Source: a bacterium (GTDB lineage Bacteria; Bacillota_A; Clostridia; Lachnospirales; Lachnospiraceae). From it: a stretch of 64,000 nt of DNA. Shown in pieces: positions 16,991 through 25,256 of this stretch. The notes below the pieces were generated by a model. The model was not told the DNA's origin and ran no database searches. It saw only the letters and a program-made list of their open reading frames with translations. A program made the translations under genes and the position numbers. The stretch lies in NCBI GenBank assembly GCA_004562915.1, contig SFQZ01000001.1, forward strand, positions 62,001 to 126,000. Reading direction: 5' to 3'. The first letter of the stretch is position 1. The number at the start of each line of letters is the position of its first letter.

Positions 16991-17064
16991 TCGAAGCGAC
17001 GGGATTCGAACCCACGACCTCTGCGTCCCGAACGCAGCGCTCTACCAAACTGAGCCACGCTTCG
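16991..17064 (-). tRNA. tRNA-Pro(CGG)
   Basis: A 74-nt cloverleaf on the minus strand: acceptor CGAAGCG/CGCTTCG, D arm GGCTCAGTTTGGTAGAGC, anticodon arm CTGCG-TTCGGGA-CGCAG with anticodon CGG (codon CCG), and T arm GTGGG-TTCGAAT-CCCGT-like. No CCA is encoded. It is a single tRNA gene with its own terminator downstream. Confidence 0.95.
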
Positions 17065-17348
17065 ATTGCTGTTTTCTCATCAGCAATAATGATTCTACCA
17101 AAGATTATTCTATTTGTCAACATCAAAAATGATTTTTTGTATTTTCTTGTGTGTTTTCTCTCAAAACATTGAAACAGTTATTTCCCCGATTCATCTCCGT
17201 GGGTATATAAAGAAAAATTTACTAAAAAGGTCCTCTTTTAGCTACATATCCGACTGAAATATAGAATTTTTTATCCGGAATTTCTCTATGAAATGAAAAT
17301 TCTCTTCTAGGCCCACTATTTCTAATTTTATGGTATCTGATAAAAGAA
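17065..17348. other. Intergenic stretch upstream of tRNA-Pro
   Basis: AT-rich DNA with no ORF or RNA I can support. It must contain the tRNA promoter. Confidence 0.35.
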
Positions 17349-17474
17349 TTATTTTGTATATGCCCAGATCGGAGATTTCATCCCGCTCCGTTCGGAGTAA
17401 ACTACATGAGCAGGTCTATCTTTTGTCACAATACTGTCCACGCCGATCACAAACTCATCCTCGAAAGGCTTATT
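17349..17474 (-). pseudogene. Possible coding remnant (C-terminal fragment)
   Basis: On the minus strand 41 codons are open, with protein-like composition (for example GVDSIVTKDRPAHVVYSERS, ending PIWAYTK and TAA). A stop codon and a terminator hairpin lie directly upstream. The only start is a weak GTG after AGGA, which would give about 33 residues. It may be the tail of a lost gene or a very small protein; family not recognised. Confidence 0.3.
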
Positions 17475-17480
17475 CTATAT

Positions 17481-17508
17481 AAAAAGCAGAGCAAACGCTC
17501 TGCTTTTT
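17481..17508 (-). terminator. Terminator after the 3D-domain protein gene
   Basis: AAAAAGCAGAGC and GCTCTGCTTTTT form a perfect 12-bp stem around AAAC, with T-runs both ways, 40 nt past the stop at 17548. Confidence 0.85.
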
Positions 17509-17547
17509 TACTTTTATGTATGTTTAGATGTCACAAATACTTACGGA

Positions 17548-18828
17548 TTATTCCACCAGATATACATCTGCATATTTCAATCCAAACTGTAATGCCTGTG
17601 AATGGCTGGCCATCAGGATATCCACATGTCCATATGCAGTTCCCCTGTCTTCTACCGTATAGATATGCCCGTTAATTGACAATTTGGTTCCGAACGGAAC
17701 ACCCGCCATAGCTACTGTCCGCCCCGGAGTAGGGGTTGCACCGCTGGCCGTTCCACCGCCAGCCCATTTGCCGCAGCAAATAGAGCATGTACAATATGCT
17801 GTCAGTTTAAATCTTCCAAGATATTTGCCTTGTGAAGTATCAATTGTTGTATCTTCTCCCGTTGTCTGATTGTTGGATGAACCGCCTGATGTACCACTAT
17901 CAGGTTTTGAGGAAGAAGTATTCTGACTGCCGGATTGAGTCTGTTTATTATCAGAAGAGGAATTTTGCTTCTGCTGTGCCGCTTTTTCCGCTGCCGCTTT
18001 CTCGGCTGCTGCCTTTTCCGCTGCTGCTTTGGCCGCCGCCTCTTCTGCTGCTTTCTGTGCGGCAAGACGTGCTGCTGCTTCCTCCTCTTTTGCCTGTTTC
18101 AAAAGATCATTGATCGCATCTTCCTGTGCACTGATCTGATTCAGCAAAGCACTTTCTGCGGATTCCTGATTCTGTATGTCTTCCTGATATTCACGAATCT
18201 GATTATATGTAGCCTGTACCAGTTCTTCCACGGATTCCTGCTTTTCAGCACTTTCCTGCTGAAGTGCGGCAATCTCATCTTTCTCTCTGGCAACTTCCTG
18301 TTCTTTCTGCTCTATGGCTTCTTTTGTTTCCTGATAAGCAGTCAGCATATCCCGATCATAAGCTGCCATCTTTGAAATGTTTTCCGCCTGATTCAAAAAG
18401 TCAGCAATACTCTCCGACTGAAATAACATACTGGTATAATCGTTCGCAGAATTCTCATACATATACTGGATACGTATCTTCATCGCTTCATACTGCTCTT
18501 CTTCATCGGCCTTTGCCACTTCCAGCTCTTCCTGAAGGCCATTCAATTCTTCCTGTTTGGCATCATAATCCCTTTGAAGCTGTTCCAGGCTGTTTTTCAG
18601 TTCTTCTAACTGACTGTTCAATTCCTGAAGATAGCTTTCCGATTCCCCTTTTTTTGATTCCAGGTCTTTAATCTTTTGCTGCGTCTCCTGCAGGCTGGAC
18701 TGATTCTGCTCCTGTCTTGCCTTCGCATCAGAAATTTTCTCCTGTGTAGTTGCCCCATAACCCTGAAGCGTACTTCCGACAAGTAAAAAAGTGGAAAGGA
18801 CGATGCTGACCATAGTCTTCTTTCTCAT
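17548..18828 (-). CDS. Secreted coiled-coil protein with C-terminal 3D domain
   Basis: About 426 residues. Signal peptide 1-25 (VLSTFLLVGSTLQGYGA). Residues 30-260 are a long coiled coil of the PcsB/FtsX-activated hydrolase type, including the YMYENSANDYTSMLFQSESIADFLNQ hinge. An Ala/Lys repeat region (AAEKAAAEKAAAEK) and a Ser/Gln-rich linker follow. The C-terminal domain (about 345-426) is a 3D domain: LTAYCTCSICCGKWAGG, ASG, TVAMAGVPFGTKL and the DRG...GHVDILM Asp motif, related to MltA-like lytic enzymes. It probably cleaves peptidoglycan during growth or sporulation. The ATG at 18828 has GAGAGGG upstream. Confidence 0.85.
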   Translation of the reverse strand: MRKKTMVSIVLSTFLLVGSTLQGYGATTQEKISDAKARQEQNQSSLQETQQKIKDLESKKGESESYLQELNSQLEELKNSLEQLQRDYDAKQEELNGLQEELEVAKADEEEQYEAMKIRIQYMYENSANDYTSMLFQSESIADFLNQAENISKMAAYDRDMLTAYQETKEAIEQKEQEVAREKDEIAALQQESAEKQESVEELVQATYNQIREYQEDIQNQESAESALLNQISAQEDAINDLLKQAKEEEAAARLAAQKAAEEAAAKAAAEKAAAEKAAAEKAAQQKQNSSSDNKQTQSGSQNTSSSKPDSGTSGGSSNNQTTGEDTTIDTSQGKYLGRFKLTAYCTCSICCGKWAGGGTASGATPTPGRTVAMAGVPFGTKLSINGHIYTVEDRGTAYGHVDILMASHSQALQFGLKYADVYLVE

Positions 18829-18974
18829 AGTAATCCCTCTCAATTTATCAGCTAATATGCATTATAGCATAGATATCGTCAAATGTGAAGAAAAATTTTA
18901 ACAACTCGTAATACTTACGTAATATTTATCCACTTTTCCACATAGATTTTGACTTATCATCCACAAGATATAGA

Positions 18975-20360
18975 TTAATTTTTTCTCCAACCACCCCAGT
19001 ATTTGTTTTTCAGAACCCCATTTACCAATTTTCCCCAGCCCAAAGAAAAGTTATCCACACACACTAAAATCCAGCCTTTTTGCCTGGATGACTCCCCTTT
19101 TTCTACTAAAATCGTCTCTCCTCTCAGATATCTCTCCACCCGTTCGTCCTCCGGTTTCAGGCGAAGGACACCCGTATACTGATCCGCATTCAGTGTCATG
19201 GCAAGCTGTTGAGACGGTTCAAAACGATCCTTTTTCATATCTCCCATATACAGCCCGTTTCTCAAAAAATGAATACCTTGAAGTTTATCAGGAAGCTCCG
19301 GAACCAGATAAACTTTATCTCCCCGAATTTCTATCCGCTCCCAGTCCGGTTTCCAGGTACACTCCTCAAAAAATGCCTGTATAATCTGACGGCTTTTCTT
19401 ATCCGTCCTTTCTATTTTCCGGATCCTTATTTTTTCTTCTGGAATCTCTTCTGCTTTTTTTGCAAGCGCAAGAAAATGCCCCTCCCCATTCATCCTGTGA
19501 GGCCAGATTCGTACACATCGGGAAAGTGTCGGATCTCCATTTCCCCACTCAGGGTGACCCTGAGAAAACCCTTCGTAGGATTCCATAGGCAGCAATTCCA
19601 TTTCCGGAAAATTTTCCAACATCCAGGAAATGCTTCCTTCATTCTCAACCGGTGCAAAGGTACAGGTGGAATACAGAAGTTCTCCGCCGGGACGCAACAT
19701 TTTTACCGCATTTTTCAGAATATCTTTCTGAAGTTTCGCAAAATATGCCGGTCTTTCTTCTTCCCATGTTTTGATCACCGCGGGATCTTTACGGAACATT
19801 CCTTCACCGGAACATGGTGCGTCCACCAACACCTTATCAAAAAAACCTTCAAAACTTTCTGCCAGTTTTCCGGGGATTTCATTGGTCACAAAAGCATTGG
19901 AAATGCCAAAAAGCTCCAGATTTTTCAAGAGTGCCTTTGCTCTTGCATTACTGATATCATTTGCCACCAGCACGCCTTTTCCCTGTAGAGCTGCTCCCAG
20001 AGCTGTAGCCTTCCCTCCCGGGGCCGCACACAGATCCAGCACACGCTCCCCCGGCTTTACCGCAAGACGGGAAGCCGGCGTCATGGCACTTGGCTCCTGC
20101 AGATAATAAAGACCTGCCGTATAATAGGGATGACGGGCCGGCTGATCCTCCTCCGAATAAAAATACCCATTGAGGATCCATGGTATAGGCCGCAAATGAA
20201 AGGATGTATTTGTTTTTAGTTCTTCTCCGGTAACCTTTAAAGGATTCACACGCAGTCCATACTGACGTGTCTCCTGATAACTGTCAAGATACGCCTGATA
20301 TTCCTCTCCCAACATCTCTCTCATTCTCTTTTCAAATGCTTCCGGCAGTTCCTGTCTCAT
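18975..20360 (-). CDS. RsmF/NOP2-Sun family rRNA cytosine-C5 methyltransferase
   Basis: 461 residues. An N-terminal RNA-binding part (LRVNPLKVTGEEL) is followed by a Rossmann methyltransferase: VLDLCAAPGGKATALGAAL (SAM motif I), DAPCSGEGMFRKDP and YSTCTFAPVENEGSI, containing the two cysteines used for C5 methylation and release. The C-terminal extension (about 300-461) resembles the RsmF-B/PUA-like domains of YebU/RsmF. It should make m5C in 16S rRNA; the exact site in Firmicutes is not certain. AGGAGG precedes the ATG. The gene stands alone. Confidence 0.9.
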   Translation of the reverse strand: MRQELPEAFEKRMREMLGEEYQAYLDSYQETRQYGLRVNPLKVTGEELKTNTSFHLRPIPWILNGYFYSEEDQPARHPYYTAGLYYLQEPSAMTPASRLAVKPGERVLDLCAAPGGKATALGAALQGKGVLVANDISNARAKALLKNLELFGISNAFVTNEIPGKLAESFEGFFDKVLVDAPCSGEGMFRKDPAVIKTWEEERPAYFAKLQKDILKNAVKMLRPGGELLYSTCTFAPVENEGSISWMLENFPEMELLPMESYEGFSQGHPEWGNGDPTLSRCVRIWPHRMNGEGHFLALAKKAEEIPEEKIRIRKIERTDKKSRQIIQAFFEECTWKPDWERIEIRGDKVYLVPELPDKLQGIHFLRNGLYMGDMKKDRFEPSQQLAMTLNADQYTGVLRLKPEDERVERYLRGETILVEKGESSRQKGWILVCVDNFSLGWGKLVNGVLKNKYWGGWRKN

Positions 20361-20440
20361 GATGACCTCCTGTACAACTCATATTCGATATTGGGTATCA
20401 TACCACATAACCCGCTAAGTCGCAAAGTTTTCTCAAAAAG

Positions 20441-20468
20441 AAAACGATGACCCCCCAGTCATCGTTTT
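20441..20468 (-). terminator. spoVG terminator
   Basis: AAAACGATGAC (20441-20451) pairs perfectly with GTCATCGTTTT (20458-20468), 30 nt beyond spoVG and at the end of the glgC-glgD-spoVG run. Confidence 0.8.
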
Positions 20469-20497
20469 CCCCGCGTTACCCCATATATGACAATCAG

Positions 20498-20779
20498 TTA
20501 CGCTTCTTCTGCAACAGCGTCTTCCGCCATTACTTCCTCATATTTATCCAGAATCAATCTCTGAATCCGTTCTCTGGTATCAGAATTGATCGGATGAGCG
20601 ATATCTCTGTATTCGCCGTCAGTAGCTTTTCGGCTGGGCATAGCAATAAACAGCCCTTTTTCGCCTTCGATTACTTTAATATCGTGTACCACGAATTCCT
20701 CGTCTATCGTGATAGAAACTACCGCTTTCATTTTTCCTTCTTTTGCTACTTTTCGTACCCTAACATCTGTAATATTCAT
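20498..20779 (-). CDS. spoVG: Septation/regulatory RNA- and DNA-binding protein SpoVG
   Basis: 93 residues with the SpoVG core: MNITDVRVRKV, KAVVSITIDEEFVVHDIKVIEG, LFIAMPSRK and the C-terminal helix IAHPINSDTRERIQ. In Bacilli SpoVG affects septation at the onset of sporulation and binds nucleic acids. An AAGGA site precedes the ATG. It lies 47 nt after glgD with no terminator between, so it may be co-transcribed with the glycogen genes, an unusual pairing compared with Bacillus. Confidence 0.95.
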   Translation of the reverse strand: MNITDVRVRKVAKEGKMKAVVSITIDEEFVVHDIKVIEGEKGLFIAMPSRKATDGEYRDIAHPINSDTRERIQRLILDKYEEVMAEDAVAEEA

Positions 20780-20826
20780 AATAGTGTTCCTTTCATGATC
20801 CTTCCTTCAAAATACACATGTACGCT

Positions 20827-21945
20827 TTAGAGTGCATAGCGCTCATTTTTCTCCACTACAACTTTAATTTCATCTTCTCCGCAGTGATAAGAGTTGGCAC
20901 GAATCGTATCACGGCTTTCAACAATACAATTTTCAATGTGTGTATTGTCCCCAAGATATACATCATTGAGAATAATGGAATTTTTAATTACACAGTTATT
21001 TCCTACATATACCTTCTTAAACAATATTGAATTTTCAACCTGACCATTGATAATACATCCGCTGGCTACCAGACTGTTCTTCACAAGACTGCCCGGATTA
21101 TATTTTGCCGGAGGCAAATCATCAATCTTTGACATAATCGGCGGATACTGATGGAAGAAATAATCACGAACTTCCGGTTTCAGGAAATCCATATTGGTTT
21201 TATAATAAGATTCCACTGTAGAAATATTGCTCCAGTAATCGTCTATCTTATATCCGTAAATTCTCTTCAGATTTTTATAACGGATCAATATATCTTTTAC
21301 AAAATCATGTCTGTCTTCTTGTGCACACCGTTCGATCAGTTCGATCAGCTGACGGCGTCGAATTACATAAATACCTGTGGATACCGTACGAAAACTGGAG
21401 ATCATAGGTTTCTCCTCGAACTCTTCTATCCTGTGATCCTCATTCATCTTCAGGACACCAAAACGTGTCACATCTTCATCCACAGCCATATCTTTACATA
21501 CGATGGTAATATCCGCACGTTTCGCGATATGATACTCCAGAACTTTATTATAATCCAGCTTGTACACACCATCACCGGATGCAATCACCACATACGGCTC
21601 ATGGCTCTTTTTCAGGAAATCCAGATTCTGATAAATAGCATCTGCTGTTCCCTGATACCAGAAACTGTTATCCGGGGTAATGGTCGGTGTAAATACAAAC
21701 ATACCGCCCTGTTTTCTTCCGAAATCCCACCACTTGGAAGAACTCAGATGCTCATTCAGTGATCTGGCATTATACTGTGTCAGTACTGCTACTCTTGAAA
21801 TATGAGAGTTTGTCATATTGCTGAGGGCAAAGTCGATACTTCTAAAACTTCCCGCAACAGGCATAGCTGCGATAGCTCTTTTGTGTGATAATTCTCTCAT
21901 TCTGTTGTTATTGCCGCCTGCTAAGATAATTCCCAATGCTCTCAT
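20827..21945 (-). CDS. glgD: Glucose-1-phosphate adenylyltransferase subunit GlgD
   Basis: A 372-residue nucleotidyltransferase homologue. The N-terminal signature is degenerate compared with GlgC: GIILAGGNNNRMRELSHKRA lacks the GGxGxRL loop, while FRSIDFALSNMTNS is retained. The C-terminal half is a left-handed beta helix (hexapeptide repeats such as NSILFKKVYVGNNCVIKNS). GlgD is the non-catalytic or regulatory partner of GlgC in Firmicutes ADP-glucose synthesis for glycogen. I prefer the ATG at 21945, 1 nt past the glgC stop, over the GTG at 21954; the two genes are translationally coupled. Confidence 0.93.
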   Translation of the reverse strand: MRALGIILAGGNNNRMRELSHKRAIAAMPVAGSFRSIDFALSNMTNSHISRVAVLTQYNARSLNEHLSSSKWWDFGRKQGGMFVFTPTITPDNSFWYQGTADAIYQNLDFLKKSHEPYVVIASGDGVYKLDYNKVLEYHIAKRADITIVCKDMAVDEDVTRFGVLKMNEDHRIEEFEEKPMISSFRTVSTGIYVIRRRQLIELIERCAQEDRHDFVKDILIRYKNLKRIYGYKIDDYWSNISTVESYYKTNMDFLKPEVRDYFFHQYPPIMSKIDDLPPAKYNPGSLVKNSLVASGCIINGQVENSILFKKVYVGNNCVIKNSIILNDVYLGDNTHIENCIVESRDTIRANSYHCGEDEIKVVVEKNERYAL

Positions 21946-21946
21946 A

Positions 21947-23218
21947 TTATTCACCGTCCTTCTTTACAATTGCGCCGCCGCTTACAAGCTCTCCGCCAGG
22001 ATAATCCTCTGCTGTTGTCTTGCCGCTGATGGCTGTATTTTTTCCAATTTTCACATTGGACGGAATCACTGAATTCTCAGCGATTGTAACAAGACCAAAT
22101 GCATAAACCGCAGGTTTCAGCACATTCGGTGCCTCTTCGCCCACGCCCATCACTACGTTTTCACCTACCGTGACATTTTCCGCAATGATCGATTTATCAA
22201 TCGTACAGCCGGATTCAATCGTAGTTTCTTTCATTATGATAGAATCTCTTACTACACTTCCGGCTTTGATGGTAACTCCGGCACCAATTACAGAATTATG
22301 TACTTCACCGTAGATCTCAGCACCTTCACTGATAATACTTCTTTCAACTACGGCTTCACTTGAGATATATTGTGGACGAATGATATCGCCCTTTGTATAA
22401 ATCTTCCAGAACTCTTCGTACAGATTAAATTCCGGAATAATATCAATCAGCTCCATATTGGCTTCCCAATAGGATCCTAATGTTCCTACATCTTTCCAGT
22501 AACCGTTAAACTCGTAAGCAAACAGCCGCTTTCCATTATCTCTGCAATATGGAAGAATATGTTTACCAAAGTCACAGTTCGGCTGATCTTTCAGTGCCAG
22601 AAGTGACTCTTTTAATACAGGCCATGAGAAAATATAAATTCCCATGGAAGCCAGATTGCTTCGCGGATGTTCCGGTTTTTCCTCAAACTCGGTAATCTTT
22701 CCATTTCCATCAGTAATCATAATACCAAAACGGCTTGCCTCTTCCATAGGAACCGGCATACAGGCAATCGTAACATCTGCTTTATTTGCCTTATGGTAAT
22801 CCAGCATAACTTCATAATCCATTTTATAAATATGATCACCTGACAAAATCAGGACATAATCAGGATTATAGGTTTCCATATAAGCCAGATTCTGAAATAT
22901 TGCGTTCGCTGTACCGGTATACCAGTCACTGTTACCGCTTTTTTCATAGGGGGGAAGTACGGTAACGCCGCCAACATTTCTATCCAGATCCCACGGAATA
23001 CCAATTCCGATATGCGTATTCAAACGCAACGGCTGGTACTGTGTCAAAACACCTACCGTATCGATTCCGGAATTAATACAGTTACTCAGAGGGAAATCGA
23101 TTATCCTGTATTTTCCTCCAAATGCTACTGCCGGTTTTGCTACACTTTCGGTAAGAACACCAAGGCGGCTTCCCTGTCCACCAGCCAATAGCATTGCAAT
23201 CATTTCTTTCTTAATCAT
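21947..23218 (-). CDS. glgC: Glucose-1-phosphate adenylyltransferase
   Basis: A 423-residue catalytic ADP-glucose pyrophosphorylase. Motifs: MLLAGGQGSRLGVLTESVAK (nucleotide loop), YRIIDFPLSNCINSGI, WYTGTANAIFQN, ILSGDHIYKMDY (metal Asp) and ITEFEEKP. A C-terminal beta-helix domain follows. The ATG at 23218 is chosen because AGAGGTG precedes it and the protein then begins at the conserved MIKKEMIAMLLAGG. It supplies ADP-glucose for glycogen synthesis together with GlgD. No other glycogen genes lie in the window. Confidence 0.96.
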   Translation of the reverse strand: MIKKEMIAMLLAGGQGSRLGVLTESVAKPAVAFGGKYRIIDFPLSNCINSGIDTVGVLTQYQPLRLNTHIGIGIPWDLDRNVGGVTVLPPYEKSGNSDWYTGTANAIFQNLAYMETYNPDYVLILSGDHIYKMDYEVMLDYHKANKADVTIACMPVPMEEASRFGIMITDGNGKITEFEEKPEHPRSNLASMGIYIFSWPVLKESLLALKDQPNCDFGKHILPYCRDNGKRLFAYEFNGYWKDVGTLGSYWEANMELIDIIPEFNLYEEFWKIYTKGDIIRPQYISSEAVVERSIISEGAEIYGEVHNSVIGAGVTIKAGSVVRDSIIMKETTIESGCTIDKSIIAENVTVGENVVMGVGEEAPNVLKPAVYAFGLVTIAENSVIPSNVKIGKNTAISGKTTAEDYPGGELVSGGAIVKKDGE

Positions 23219-23248
23219 GCAATCACCTCTTGTCATATATAATAAAAA

Positions 23249-23277
23249 ATTATAACACACTTTTTATAAATAGTGAA
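23249..23277 (-). promoter_or_regulatory. glgC promoter
   Basis: TTCACT (23272-23277), 17 bp and TATAAT (23249-23254) on the minus strand, about 30 bp upstream of the glgC start. Confidence 0.65.
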
Positions 23278-23480
23278 CATCTTTTACATATTTTTCTCGT
23301 TTTATTTCTTCTTTTTATGACATTTACACAACTTTTACCTGTATTTTCCGATTCATGCTTTATTTGTTGATGATTTTTGTCAAAAAAATAAGCTTCGGAA
23401 AAAAAACTTTTCATTTACTTCATTTAAGCATATAATAGATATAGTGTTATCAAAACCTCAAAAACAAAGGAGACTTATCT

Positions 23481-24860
23481 ATGTATACCATTGATTTTCA
23501 TAAACCGATTCATGTTCACTTTATAGGCATCGGCGGTATCAGCATGAGCGGTCTGGCCGAGATTCTTCTTGAAGAAGGTTTCACTATTTCCGGTTCTGAT
23601 TCTAAGGAAAGTGAACTTACTGATCATCTGACAGCCAACGGAGCGCAGATTTTCTACGGACAGCGTGCTTCCAATATTATTGATGGCATTGATCTGGTCG
23701 TATATACTGCTGCTATTCATCCGGACAACCCTGAATATGCCTGTGCAAAAGAAAAAGGGATCCCCATGATGACCCGCGCAGATCTTCTGGGGCAGATTAT
23801 GACAAATTATAAGATCCCGATCGCGGTCTCCGGAACTCACGGTAAGACCACCACAACTTCTATGGCTTCTCATGTACTGCTGGAAGGCGGAATGGATCCT
23901 ACCATCTCTGTGGGCGGCATTCTTCCGGCAATCGGCGGTAATCTTCGTGTAGGGAATTCTGATACATTCATCACCGAAGCATGCGAATATACCAACAGTT
24001 TTCTGAGCTTTTTCCCGAAGATCAGCATTATCCTGAACATGGATGCCGATCATCTGGATTTCTTTAAAGATATCGACGATATTCGTCACTCTTTCCGACT
24101 GTTTGCCGAGAAGCTTCCTGCTGACGGAACACTGATTATCAACAGTGACACACCTCACTATGAAGATATTATCGAGGATCTTCCCTGCCGCGTGATCACT
24201 TATGGTCTGGAACACGAAGCCGACTATACAGCGGAACAGATTACATATGACGAATTTGGTCATCCGACCTTCATCTGTAAATATAAAGGCAATCCTGTAG
24301 GAACTTTCTCCCTGAAAGTTCCTGGTATCCACAATGTATCCAATGCTCTTTCTGTCATTGCTCTCGGATATCTGCTTGCTCTTGATCCCGATGTGATACA
24401 AAAAGGACTCACAAACTTTACCGGCACGGACCGGCGCTTCCAGTTCAAAGGTGAAATCGGCGGAGTAACGATTATTGATGATTATGCCCACCATCCCACG
24501 GAGATCAAAGCAACACTTACTTCTGCAAAGAATTATCCACACAAAACTACCTGGTGCGTTTTCCAACCACATACTTACACCCGTACCAAGGCACTGCTTC
24601 CTGATTTTGCAGAAGCACTTACACTGGCTGACCATGTAGTTCTGGCTGATATTTATGCAGCCCGTGAGAAGAATACTCTCGGAGTTTCTTCCAAAGATCT
24701 TCAGCGCTGTATTCTGGAACTGGGAACTCCCTGCGAGTACTTCCCAACTTTTGATGAAATCGAAAATTATCTCCTGGAAAATTGCGTCGGCGGCGATCTG
24801 CTGATCACTATGGGTGCCGGAGATGTGGTTCAGATCGGAGAACATCTTCTGGGAAAATAA
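23481..24860 (+). CDS. murC: UDP-N-acetylmuramate--L-alanine ligase
   Basis: A 459-residue Mur ligase that adds L-Ala to UDP-MurNAc with ATP in peptidoglycan precursor synthesis. Features: the N-terminal nucleotide-sugar motif HFIGIGGISMSGLAEIL, the P-loop VSGTHGKTTTTSM, TEACEYTNSFL, the ILNMDADHLDFF metal site, and the C-terminal VTIIDDYAHHPTEI. AAAGGAG lies just upstream of the ATG. It is a single gene. A 465-codon antisense ORF mirrors it and is an artefact of codon use. Confidence 0.97.
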   Translation: MYTIDFHKPIHVHFIGIGGISMSGLAEILLEEGFTISGSDSKESELTDHLTANGAQIFYGQRASNIIDGIDLVVYTAAIHPDNPEYACAKEKGIPMMTRADLLGQIMTNYKIPIAVSGTHGKTTTTSMASHVLLEGGMDPTISVGGILPAIGGNLRVGNSDTFITEACEYTNSFLSFFPKISIILNMDADHLDFFKDIDDIRHSFRLFAEKLPADGTLIINSDTPHYEDIIEDLPCRVITYGLEHEADYTAEQITYDEFGHPTFICKYKGNPVGTFSLKVPGIHNVSNALSVIALGYLLALDPDVIQKGLTNFTGTDRRFQFKGEIGGVTIIDDYAHHPTEIKATLTSAKNYPHKTTWCVFQPHTYTRTKALLPDFAEALTLADHVVLADIYAAREKNTLGVSSKDLQRCILELGTPCEYFPTFDEIENYLLENCVGGDLLITMGAGDVVQIGEHLLGK

Positions 24861-24865
24861 CAAAA

Positions 24866-24930
24866 TGTACATCCCCCCGGAGGGTTTTTATATCATAGGA
24901 AAGTCGGAGGACTTTCTTATGATTAAAAAA
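24866..24930. repeat. Dispersed intergenic repeat, copy 2
   Basis: CATCCCCCCGGAGGGTTTTT followed by ATCATAGGAAAGTC/GACTTTCTTATGAT (24892-24905 and 24910-24923) and an A-run, directly after murC. A half-copy, GACTTTCCTATGATACAAAAAAA, lies at 5524-5546 beside the metG T-box terminator. Confidence 0.7.
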
Positions 24931-24932
24931 AC

Positions 24933-25161
24933 TTATACACATTTTAAAAAGCCTTTATTTACAGGCATTTGCATAAGTTATCCACATTATCCACACGTTT
25001 ATACACATTTTTAGTGGAAAAACGTGTGGATTTTTTTGTGTATAATCCTGTTAACATAAAATTTCGTCAAGAAATGCGTATATTCCGGATATTCCTTATT
25101 TTATCGACATCATCAGGTTGCAAATAATGACAGGCCACTAATTTTCTCCACATTATCCACA
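24933..25161. promoter_or_regulatory. Cluster of six DnaA boxes
   Basis: Exact TTATCCACA or TTATACACA 9-mers occur at 24933-24941, 24978-24986, 24987-24995, 24999-25007, 25037-25045 (inverted) and 25153-25161, in AT-rich DNA. They lie just upstream of the promoter of the dnaD/dnaC-like genes. This fits a DnaA-regulated promoter or a DnaA-titration site. There is no dnaA, dnaN or rpmH nearby, so a replication origin is less likely. Confidence 0.75.
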
Positions 25162-25196
25162 GTTTTCTCCACAAAATTTCATAAAAAAAACTCTAT

Positions 25197-25224
25197 TTGA
25201 CTTCTTTTTGGACTGTGTTATAAT
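25197..25224 (+). promoter_or_regulatory. Promoter of the dnaD operon
   Basis: TTGACT (25197-25202), a 16-bp spacer and TATAAT (25219-25224), 33 bp before the dnaD-like start and 35 bp after the last DnaA box. Confidence 0.75.
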
Positions 25225-25256
25225 CGTTTCATCAAGATTGAAAGCAGGTGATCTCC

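Noticed and set aside
16932..17132. A 66-codon plus-strand ORF across the tRNA-Pro region
   Set aside because: It reads through the tRNA on the opposite strand and through repeat sequence; not a real gene.
23475..24872. A 465-codon ORF antisense to murC
   Set aside because: It mirrors murC in full, has no ribosome site or family motif, and is explained by the codon use of murC.
24933..25161. The DnaA-box cluster as the chromosomal origin
   Set aside because: dnaA, dnaN, recF or rpmH are not nearby; the cluster fits better as a regulatory or titration site.
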